34,787 nucleotides of DNA from Hyphomonadaceae bacterium (GTDB lineage: Bacteria > Pseudomonadota > Alphaproteobacteria > Caulobacterales > Aquidulcibacteraceae), in NCBI GenBank assembly GCA_014378995.1, contig JACMMP010000224.1, forward strand, positions 1 through 34,787, written 5' to 3'. The translations under genes were made by a program, and so were the position numbers. Position 1 is the stretch's first letter. Each line of letters opens with the position of its first letter. The notes below the pieces were generated by a model. The model was not told the origin of the DNA. It saw only the letters and a list, made by a program, of their open reading frames with translations, and did not search any database. Positions 1 through 7,809 of the stretch are shown one piece after another.

Positions 1-2847
<2,847 letters not shown>

Positions 2848-2872
2848 GGCGGACGCGCAAACGCACAAGCGG

Positions 2873-2904
2873 AAACGGCTCGGCAGCAATGCCGGGCCGT
2901 TTTT
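2873..2904 (+). terminator. Intrinsic terminator of rpoC
   Basis: An 11-bp stem (2874-2884 pairing with 2891-2901, with one G-U pair) closes a 6-nt loop and runs into a short T tract (2900-2904). It lies 26 nt after the rpoC stop and fits a rho-independent terminator. Confidence 0.85.
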
Positions 2905-2935
2905 GTTGGCGCACGCTGCGGCGGAGCGCGCGCAA

Positions 2936-2966
2936 TAAAAAGGCGCCGGATGGATCCGACGCCTTC
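2936..2966 (-). terminator. Intrinsic terminator of the 31-codon gene
   Basis: The 12-nt arms 2940-2951 and 2954-2965 pair with one G-U wobble. On the minus strand they are followed by a run of T (the A run at 2936-2940 on the plus strand). It lies about 75 nt downstream of the small minus-strand ORF at 3040-3135 and points the right way to end its transcript. Confidence 0.75.
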
Positions 2967-3039
2967 AGCTGTTCTGGCTTTGCATGTCTTGCCCGCCTGT
3001 TCTTGCGCCGTATTCGGTTCGGAAGCTGAGGCAAGAAGC

Positions 3040-3135
3040 TTACGCGGCGACGATCAAAGCGGCTTGGTTCAAAGTCGCGAAAGCGACCGGGGCGAACACG
3101 GCCAGCGCGGCGACGAGGGTGTAAAACTTGATCAT
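3040..3135 (-). CDS. Small hydrophobic peptide, 31 residues, likely exported or membrane-bound
   Basis: This ORF encodes 31 residues beginning MIKFYTLVAALAVFAPVAFA and ending in a short hydrophobic stretch after TLNQ. The ATG (3133-3135) is preceded by GGAG with a 7-nt spacer, a good ribosome binding site. The stop is TAA, and a minus-strand intrinsic terminator follows at 2936-2966. The peptide has a basic residue at position 3, a hydrophobic core, and the sequence AFA near residue 20. This resembles a signal peptide with an AxA cleavage site, which would release an 11-residue peptide. It could equally be a single-pass membrane peptide. Seen in sequence: ORF, RBS, terminator and hydrophobic profile. 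Function is unknown and I do not assign a family. A perfect palindrome lies 21 nt upstream of the start. Confidence 0.65.
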   Translation of the reverse strand: MIKFYTLVAALAVFAPVAFATLNQAALIVAA

Positions 3136-3155
3136 CTCAGGGCTCCGTCTCGGGG

Positions 3156-3174
3156 TCGGATCACCGTGATCCGA
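3156..3174. promoter_or_regulatory. Perfect 9-bp palindrome, candidate operator
   Basis: TCGGATCAC and GTGATCCGA are perfect inverted copies separated by one base. The site lies 21 nt upstream of the start of the 31-codon minus-strand gene and just outside transposon E1. It may be an operator or a 5'-leader hairpin; the sequence alone does not decide. Confidence 0.45.
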
Positions 3175-3228
3175 TGAGATGAAGGTAAGCGGCCGTTAGG
3201 CTTGTCGCTGTGACGGCGGTCACCGGCC

Positions 3229-3260
3229 CGCGACTCGGCAATGGTCACCTTGACATAGTA
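3229..3260 (+). repeat. E1 left target duplication and left terminal inverted repeat
   Basis: CGCGACTC (3229-3236) is the target duplication and 3237-3260 is the 24-bp inverted repeat. The repeat contains TTGACA (3250-3255), a consensus -35 box reading into the element. No equally good -10 follows on this side (GGTATC at the 17-bp spacing, or TGGTAT at 16 bp). Confidence 0.92.
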
Positions 3261-3270
3261 GGGGCTGCCT

Positions 3271-3453
3271 GTGGTATCTGATGAAAGACAGGCCGGCGCC
3301 GACACCCTCGTGGTCTCAGAAGAGGCCATCGAGGCTGCCGCATGGTTGCTGGCCGATCACACGTTCGCAGAGGGCCAGCCTACGATAGCGCAGGCGCGCG
3401 AGCTCATTCGTGAAGTGTTGCAAACCATGCGCGAAGCTCGTCCCGGCAACTAG
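3271..3453 (+). CDS. Small hypothetical protein in E1, 60 codons or fewer
   Basis: The ORF starts at GTG 3271 just inside the left end of E1 and encodes a mostly helical, acidic protein (SEEAIEAAAWLLADHTF near residues 16-32, then an ARELIREVLQTMREA helix). If the -35 box in the inverted repeat drives it, transcription would begin near 3284. The in-frame GTG at 3310 would then be the first usable start, giving 47 residues. Its last 50 nt overlap the 3' end of the minus-strand HEPN-like gene. I recognise no family. It could be a passenger gene of the transposon or a chance ORF. Confidence 0.4.
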   Translation: MVSDERQAGADTLVVSEEAIEAAAWLLADHTFAEGQPTIAQARELIREVLQTMREARPGN

Positions 3454-3979
3454 ATACCAACGGCTCAATGCGTGCGCGAATAGCGTGAAAGTGGTCAGCG
3501 TAAGCGTCGATTTGCTCAACATTGTAAGCATACAAGCCGACGCCAAAATTGAACTTCTTGGAGTACATCTCAAAGCCGCGCGGCGATTTTCGCGTGTCGT
3601 ACCACGTTGGAATTAGATACCAGCCGCTGTGGTCCTTCACTTTCGAACAAACGCCGTGAGCGATGTCATTTCTACGCGCGCCGAACTTCTCCACCAGCTT
3701 TAGGGCGTCCATGATCTCTTTGCGCGAGCCCGGAGTGGCGGCGGGGAAATATTCGGCCGCCTGCGACACTAACTGAAGGCGCGCGGCTCCTGAGATTAGC
3801 GTTCCGTATCCAGCACCAGCGCCGTCAGTTCGGGCGCCGATCAATTCCTCGTAGAGTTTTGATAGCTCATATTCCATGTATTCCCATGCAGAGAGGGATC
3901 GACCTACAGCGCGAAACAGTGAAGCCTGCGGGCTTCCCTGCGGCTGCATCGGTTGAATATCATACGGATTGACGGTCAT
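3404..3979 (-). CDS. HEPN-like hypothetical protein carried by E1
   Basis: The 191-residue soluble protein is mostly helical. It carries the sequence ARRNDIAHG (about residues 101-109), which matches the R-x4-H motif typical of HEPN-fold proteins; many of these are RNases in toxin or defence modules. Conserved aromatic residues follow (GWYLIPTWYD). It lies wholly inside transposon E1 and so is cargo. Its ATG (3977-3979) overlaps the ATG of the plus-strand small ORF at 3978 in the tetranucleotide CATG. The first ATG may not be the true start; an internal methionine lies at residue 11. The HEPN assignment rests only on the motif and the helical look; an RNase function is inference. Confidence 0.65.
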   Translation of the reverse strand: MTVNPYDIQPMQPQGSPQASLFRAVGRSLSAWEYMEYELSKLYEELIGARTDGAGAGYGTLISGAARLQLVSQAAEYFPAATPGSRKEIMDALKLVEKFGARRNDIAHGVCSKVKDHSGWYLIPTWYDTRKSPRGFEMYSKKFNFGVGLYAYNVEQIDAYADHFHAIRARIEPLVSSCRDELRAWFATLHE

Positions 3980-4139
3980 GGCTTCGCCCCCGAAAGACGA
4001 CGATTACAGCGCCGCAGAATCGCAGAAGCGCTTCGAGCAGGCCGTGGACGCGGCGCTGCGCACGCCGCCCATGCATCGCGCGCCCAAAAAATCCGCCAAG
4101 GCAAAGCCGAAAGCCAAAAAGGCGAAAGCAAAGCGTTAG
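3978..4139 (+). CDS. Small basic passenger protein of E1, 53 residues
   Basis: The ORF encodes an acidic, Ser/Ala-rich N-terminus (MASPPKDDDYSAAESQ), a short helix (KRFEQAVDAALRTPP) and a strongly basic tail of alternating Lys and Ala. Small proteins with an F-x2-A-x3-AL-x-TPP segment and a lysine-rich tail occur beside mobile and toxin-antitoxin-like genes in Proteobacteria; that recollection is not checked here. The tail could bind nucleic acid. The start codon overlaps the divergent HEPN-like gene, which suggests a paired and possibly co-regulated unit. Its ribosome binding site is weak. E2 carries a small protein of the same length (53 residues), also lysine-rich and with a similar FERA helix. 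Confidence 0.55.
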   Translation: MASPPKDDDYSAAESQKRFEQAVDAALRTPPMHRAPKKSAKAKPKAKKAKAKR

Positions 4140-4211
4140 GCATGGCGACGTTAGCTTGTCGCCATGCTGATCCGAGCGCTTGTGTTTGATGTTTCACCAT
4201 TGCTGGCGAAA

Positions 4212-4421
4212 TCACTCGCGAAAGTTCCGAATGATCTCGTCGAGAATGCGCTGCTTCGCGCCGCCGACGATCTCGCCCCACGTTTGATCGAAGCGAGCGT
4301 CGCAAGTGTTGCAAGTGACGACACTCGCGGGATCGTCTTGGTCCTCAACGTGAATGACGCCGCCGCCGCAGCGAGGGCAGTTGAAAGTCACCGGAACGTC
4401 GAATGAAGTTTGGTCGGGCAC
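4212..4421 (-). CDS. Small zinc-ribbon protein carried by E1
   Basis: The 69-residue protein has two CxxC knuckles, CPRC (residues 15-18) and CNTC (residues 37-40), 18 residues apart, which is the spacing of a zinc ribbon. The C-terminal third is a charged helix. The start is GTG at 4421, with AGGAG 8 nt upstream. It lies downstream of the transposase on the same strand, with about 240 nt between. No enzyme motif is visible. It may be an accessory nucleic-acid-binding protein of the transposon or a regulator of the neighbouring cargo; I cannot tell which. Confidence 0.6.
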   Translation of the reverse strand: MPDQTSFDVPVTFNCPRCGGGVIHVEDQDDPASVVTCNTCDARFDQTWGEIVGGAKQRILDEIIRNFRE

Positions 4422-4542
4422 TGGCGTAACTCCTGCGCTTCGCAGGACCGCCTTGACCTCTTGGTAATCGGATCGCGTATAATCCGACTCGTCGTTCCAT
4501 TGGTCCGGCGGCGATCCTGCAAGATTTGCCGGGCTTTCGACC

Positions 4543-4567
4543 GAAGGCGCCCCCCAAGGGCGCCTTC
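4543..4567 (-). other. Strong hairpin between transposase and zinc-ribbon gene
   Basis: GAAGGCGCCC (4543-4552) and GGGCGCCTTC (4558-4567) form a perfect 10-bp stem with a 5-nt loop. No T run follows on either strand. It lies about 100 nt after the transposase stop and may be an attenuator, an mRNA 3'-end stabiliser or a rho-assisted terminator. Confidence 0.45.
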
Positions 4568-4577
4568 AATCGTTTGG

Positions 4578-4604
4578 TCAACGAGAAGCTTCTCCCGGAC
4601 GCAT
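4578..4604 (-). CDS. Possible 8-residue leader peptide (MRPGEASR)
   Basis: A perfect AGGAGG lies 5 nt before the ATG at 4604, yet the frame stops after 8 codons. The strong hairpin at 4543-4567 follows 10 nt later, and the zinc-ribbon gene comes after that. The order of strong RBS, very short ORF and hairpin resembles an attenuation leader, but no run of regulatory codons is present. It may be the decayed start of a longer gene. Confidence 0.25.
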   Translation of the reverse strand: MRPGEASR

Positions 4605-4663
4605 TAAGGCCTCCTGAATCGTTCGGTAACGAAACAAGATTGCATTAGCGCTTACGCTTCTTG

Positions 4664-5623
4664 TTACGTCTGTGGGGGCGCTTCGCCTTCTTGGGCGTAG
4701 AGGTGGTCGAGACGAGTCCGCCGATAGGTCAGGCGCTTGCCGACGACGCCGGGGATTGCTTTCTCGAAACGCTGCTCGTCATTGACGCCAAGCGCCGTGC
4801 GCTCGTTGTAGCGATAGTCAGCCTCGCAAAGGTAGCGCTTCAAATGCTGCGACGAGACGTGAATGTAGGTCCCGCCGATCATGCGCTTTAGCGTCGAGAA
4901 ATAATTCTCGACGGTGTTGGTGTGGACGTCGCCGCGCACGTATTCTTCGACGCTGTGATTGACGGCGCTGTGTGCGGCCATGTCGCCGCCGATATAGGCG
5001 AACTGCGCCGCTTCATCGCTCATCAGGTGCGAATTGCGATCGATCTGCGAGTGCAGGATCGGGCGCAGCGTGGACGTTTTCACGTTGGGGACGTGACGCG
5101 AGCGCACCTTGCCGCCGCGCTCGACCAGCGCCAGCGCTTGCTCCTTCGGCGGCACGTGATGCTTGCGGTGACGGCCTTTGCCGCCGATCACGGTGGTGTC
5201 GGCCTCTACGAACTTGCCTTGGCCGCCCAGCGGCGGGTCAATCGCGTTCTGGCGCAGCGACTCACGAATACGGTGCATCAGAAACCAAGCGGTTTTCTTC
5301 GACACGCCAATCACGCGGCCCGCTTCGTTCGCGCTGATCCCGTTCTTCGCACTCATCAGCAATTGCGTGGCGAACAGCCACTTGTGCAGCGGCACATGCG
5401 AACGCTCGTAGAGCGTCCCCATGCGGACCGTGAAAGGCTCGCGGCAGGCGTTGCACTGATAGAGGCCAGGACGGGTCGTCTTGCCCTTCATCAGCGTCGC
5501 TTGATCGATCACGCCGCACTTGGGGCAGATCGGGCCATCCGGCCACAGGCGCTTTTCGAGGTAGGCGCGCGCGGCGTCCTCATCGTGGAAGATCGGATTG
5601 TTGTAGAGGCCAGCTTTCGACAT
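4664..5623 (-). CDS. IS1595-family (ISXO2-like) transposase of E1
   Basis: This 319-residue DDE-type transposase would cut and join the ends of E1. The N-terminal zinc ribbon has CPKC (33-36) and CNAC (57-60). A helix-turn-helix follows at about 96-120. The catalytic residues are D142 (VEAD), D203 (MSDEAAQF) and E239 (HTNTVEN). The family signature GKRLTYR is at about 295-301. The ATG is 49 nt from the right terminus. A promoter, TTGACA-17-TAGATT, ends 6 nt before the ATG, so the message is probably leaderless; GGGGG directly before the ATG is too close to act as a normal RBS. After GKRLTYR the +1 frame encodes a basic tail that runs past this stop to 4645, which suggests either a frameshift mutation or programmed frameshifting. 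Confidence 0.93.
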   Translation of the reverse strand: MSKAGLYNNPIFHDEDAARAYLEKRLWPDGPICPKCGVIDQATLMKGKTTRPGLYQCNACREPFTVRMGTLYERSHVPLHKWLFATQLLMSAKNGISANEAGRVIGVSKKTAWFLMHRIRESLRQNAIDPPLGGQGKFVEADTTVIGGKGRHRKHHVPPKEQALALVERGGKVRSRHVPNVKTSTLRPILHSQIDRNSHLMSDEAAQFAYIGGDMAAHSAVNHSVEEYVRGDVHTNTVENYFSTLKRMIGGTYIHVSSQHLKRYLCEADYRYNERTALGVNDEQRFEKAIPGVVGKRLTYRRTRLDHLYAQEGEAPPQT

Positions 5624-5629
5624 GCCCCC

Positions 5630-5658
5630 AATCTAGGGGTTGGGGCTTACTATGTCAA
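5630..5658 (-). promoter_or_regulatory. Transposase promoter of E1, -35 inside the terminal repeat
   Basis: On the minus strand TTGACA (5653-5658) is followed by a 17-bp spacer and TAGATT (5630-5635). Transcription would start at or next to the A of the ATG at 5623. The same geometry occurs in E2. Confidence 0.7.
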
Positions 5659-5679
5659 GGTGACCATTGCCCGCGACTC
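5648..5679 (-). repeat. E1 right terminal inverted repeat and right target duplication
   Basis: 5648-5671 is the exact reverse complement of 3237-3260. It is followed by CGCGACTC (5672-5679), the second copy of the 8-bp target duplication. Confidence 0.92.
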
Positions 5680-5681
5680 GG

Positions 5682-6431
5682 CTACATGAACCCCATATCC
5701 CGCTCGTGGGTCACGAAACGCCTGCCGCCGTCCACGTAAATGGTTTGCCCGGTGATGGCTTCACTCTCGATCAGAAACCGCACAGCCCGCGCGATGTCTT
5801 CCGGCGTCGGCCCTCGTTGCAGCGGCGTGTCGTTATGCAAGCGCTGGAAATCCGCTTCCGATTGGCCGGGCGCCGGCAGCACGTAACCCGGCGCGACGGC
5901 GTTCACGCGCACGAGCGGCGCCAGCGCCCGCGCCATCAAGTCGGTCGCGCCGGCCAGCGCGTATTTTGACAATGTGTAGCTGAAATGATCCGGGTAGGGG
6001 TTGGCCAGCTTGAAATCGAGGAAGTTCACCACCGAGCCGCGGGCGCCTTCCGGCAGCCCCTGCGCGAAGTCGCGCGCCAGCAGGGATGGCGTGAAGGCGT
6101 TGGTGGCGATGTGGCGCTGGAGTAGCTCTTCATCGAGCGTGGCGATGGTGTCGTGCTCGAACATCGCGGCGCAGTTCACGAGCGCTGACAGTGGCGCGCC
6201 CGCAGCCTGAGTTGCCGCGCCGATCAGCGCACTGCGCTCCGTGGCATTGTCGAGATCAGCGCCCACCGTCACCGCCGCGCCGCCCGCTGCGCCCGCTTCG
6301 GCGGCGACTTGCTCCGCCTCCGTCGCAGAGCGCCGATAGTGAACGACAACGCCCCACCCCGCGCGCGCCAACTCAAGCGCAACCGCGCGGCCTAAGCGTT
6401 GCCCGGCCCCGGTGACGAGGGCCCAGCTCAT
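5682..6431 (-). CDS. SDR-family oxidoreductase, pteridine-reductase/FolM-like
   Basis: This 249-residue short-chain dehydrogenase has a Rossmann cofactor site TGAGQRLGRA (7-16) with the TGxxxRxG form typical of pteridine reductases, and HYRRS (31-35) for NADPH choice. Other features are the NAA-type strand segment VNCAAMF, the catalytic YxxxK as YTLSK (about 151-155) and the C-terminal TGQTIYVDGG. Pteridine-reductase-like SDRs such as FolM reduce dihydropterins. The next gene upstream on the same strand is folB, also in the pterin pathway, which supports that role. A long inverted repeat lies between the two genes. The 3' end lies 2 nt from the target duplication of transposon E1 and is intact. 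The exact substrate is inference. Confidence 0.82.
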   Translation of the reverse strand: MSWALVTGAGQRLGRAVALELARAGWGVVVHYRRSATEAEQVAAEAGAAGGAAVTVGADLDNATERSALIGAATQAAGAPLSALVNCAAMFEHDTIATLDEELLQRHIATNAFTPSLLARDFAQGLPEGARGSVVNFLDFKLANPYPDHFSYTLSKYALAGATDLMARALAPLVRVNAVAPGYVLPAPGQSEADFQRLHNDTPLQRGPTPEDIARAVRFLIESEAITGQTIYVDGGRRFVTHERDMGFM

Positions 6432-6527
6432 CTTGGACCGCCGGCGTCCTCGCCGGCGCGGCGGTTAGTTCTGAAAAGCCCGAGCGGGTTGAAACACCGT
6501 CGCCGGCGAGGACGCCGGCGGTCCAAG
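6432..6527. repeat. 27-bp perfect inverted repeat between folB and SDR gene
   Basis: 6432-6458 and 6501-6527 are perfect reverse complements (starting CTTGGACCGCCGG) with a 42-nt spacer. Each arm also contains an internal CGCCGGCG-type palindrome. It looks like a REP/BIME-style dispersed repeat that can fold into a long hairpin between the two coding regions. No other full copy lies in this window. Confidence 0.8.
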
Positions 6528-6531
6528 TAAG

Positions 6532-6894
6532 TCATCGCTCCCTCCGGATCAGCACCGACACCATGCCGTCGCCGGAGAGCACCGATGGCTTTTTCACCGT
6601 GACTTCAACCCAGCGCGCGCGCTCGGAGAGGGCGAGGCAATGACCGGCGATGCGGTCGGCCAGCGTCTCGATCAGATGCGCGGGCGCGCCCAGATCGTCG
6701 CGGATGAAGTGCAGGATGCGGTCGTAGTCCAAAGTCGCGCCGATGCGGTCGTGCGCCACGTAGTCCGGAGGATCGGCGAGCCCCATCGCCACCGAGATGC
6801 GCACCTCTTGCGGGTTGGCCCGCTCCGGGTCGGGCACGCCGACGCGCACCAGCGCCTTGGCGTCGTCGATGCGGATGATCTGGAGGTCTGCCAT
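6532..6894 (-). CDS. folB: Dihydroneopterin aldolase
   Basis: The 120-residue protein matches FolB, which splits 7,8-dihydroneopterin into 6-hydroxymethyl-dihydropterin and glycolaldehyde in folate synthesis. Visible features are the N-terminal strand around LVRVGVPDPERANPQEVRIS, the segment ATLDYDRILHFIRD (compare the family's TIDYxxL), the helix LIETLADRIAGHCL with the conserved glutamate (xLIExLA), and VEVTVKKPSVL near the C-terminus, where the conserved K-P sits. The length is normal for the family. It begins 12 nt after the stop of the DMT permease and lies upstream of the pteridine-reductase-like SDR, so the three genes may be cotranscribed. Confidence 0.85.
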   Translation of the reverse strand: MADLQIIRIDDAKALVRVGVPDPERANPQEVRISVAMGLADPPDYVAHDRIGATLDYDRILHFIRDDLGAPAHLIETLADRIAGHCLALSERARWVEVTVKKPSVLSGDGMVSVLIRRER

Positions 6895-6906
6895 GGGATG
6901 ATTTAA

Positions 6907-7740
6907 TCAGCCAAAGGCGATGAGGCCAGCGCCTAGGCCGACGACGATCGCGCCCAGCCAGCGGCGCAGGCCAAGCCGCTCGCGCAGGATGAAGTAAGCG
7001 ATCAGCGCGCCGAACACGACGGAGGTCTCCCGCAGCGCCGTCACTTGCCCAATCGGCGCGAAGGTCTGCGCCCACAAGACGAGCCCATAACCGGCAAAGC
7101 TGATGATGCCGATGGCGATGCCGCGCCAAGGGGCGACGGCGGCGTCCCGCACCATGCGCGCCGGCCCACGCCGCCAAACCGCAAACGCGATCATCGGCAC
7201 GCCCATGATCCCGGAGGTCCACGCCACATAGACCAGCGCATCGCCGCCCGCACGCGCCCCAAGCGCATCCACCAGCGAATACGAGGCGATGCAGACGCCA
7301 ATGCCAAGCGCCCAGAGCGTGGCGCGCAGCGGCGCGTTGGGGCTGGCGCCGACGCAGAGCACGCCGAGCGACACCATAGCAATGCCGGCCGCTTTCACCG
7401 GCGGGGGAATTTCATGCGCCGCGAACGCCGCGCCCACCGACACAAGCAGCGGCGCCGAGCCGCGCGAGAGCGTGTAGATGTGGCTGAGCTCGCCCATGTC
7501 GTAGGCTTTGAACAGCGCCGCCCAGTAGACGAGGTGGATCAGCACCGAGGCGGCCAGGTACGGCCATGCTTCGACGCGCGGCGCGCCGAACGCTACGGCA
7601 ATCACAACCCAGGTGATGATCCCGCCAATCGCGATCAGGAATGCGTCGGCGACGCGATCGCGCCCACCCCTGAGCGCGGCGTTCCAACTGGCGTGAATGA
7701 GCGCCGAGCTTAACGCAGCGGCGATGGCGAGCAGCGGCAT
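6907..7740 (-). CDS. EamA/DMT-superfamily membrane transporter
   Basis: The 277-residue integral membrane protein has about ten hydrophobic segments arranged as two EamA-like halves. It starts MPLLAIAAALSSALIHASWN, and the N-H-A-S-W-N type start is frequent in this family. The second half ends with a glutamate/arginine signature (LRETSVVFGALIAYFILRERLG) that recurs in DMT permeases. Such proteins export small metabolites or amino acids; the substrate cannot be read from the sequence. The start is the ATG at 7740. The frame stays open further upstream, but that part runs antisense through the next gene and is arginine-rich. The gene precedes folB by 12 nt and is divergent from the gene at 7810. 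Confidence 0.82.
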   Translation of the reverse strand: MPLLAIAAALSSALIHASWNAALRGGRDRVADAFLIAIGGIITWVVIAVAFGAPRVEAWPYLAASVLIHLVYWAALFKAYDMGELSHIYTLSRGSAPLLVSVGAAFAAHEIPPPVKAAGIAMVSLGVLCVGASPNAPLRATLWALGIGVCIASYSLVDALGARAGGDALVYVAWTSGIMGVPMIAFAVWRRGPARMVRDAAVAPWRGIAIGIISFAGYGLVLWAQTFAPIGQVTALRETSVVFGALIAYFILRERLGLRRWLGAIVVGLGAGLIAFG

Positions 7741-7809
7741 GAGACGCGTTGTTATGGACCGCAATACCGCACGCGGTCCATACTTGGCGAAAGCGGAGGG
7801 CAGGGCGTC

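Larger units (their letters stand above)
3237..5671. mobile_element. IS1595-family transposon E1 with passenger genes, complete
   Basis: The element is 2435 bp long. Its ends are perfect 24-bp inverted repeats starting GGCAATGGTCACC (3237-3260 and 5648-5671). The 8-bp sequence CGCGACTC directly repeats at 3229-3236 and 5672-5679, the target duplication length known for the IS1595 family. Inside are an IS1595 transposase (4664-5623), a zinc-ribbon protein, a HEPN-like protein, a small lysine-rich protein and a 60-codon ORF. Perfect ends and duplication suggest a recent insertion. The element sits 10 nt after the stop of the SDR gene and breaks no gene. IS1595 members with passenger genes are known, but I do not recognise this cargo set. 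Confidence 0.92.

Noticed and set aside
4453-4483. Plus-strand TTGACC...TATAAT promoter inside E1, possibly for an antisense RNA to the transposase
   Set aside because: The spacer is 19 bp and no plus-strand gene or terminator follows. The -10 overlaps a small inverted repeat. Too weak to call.
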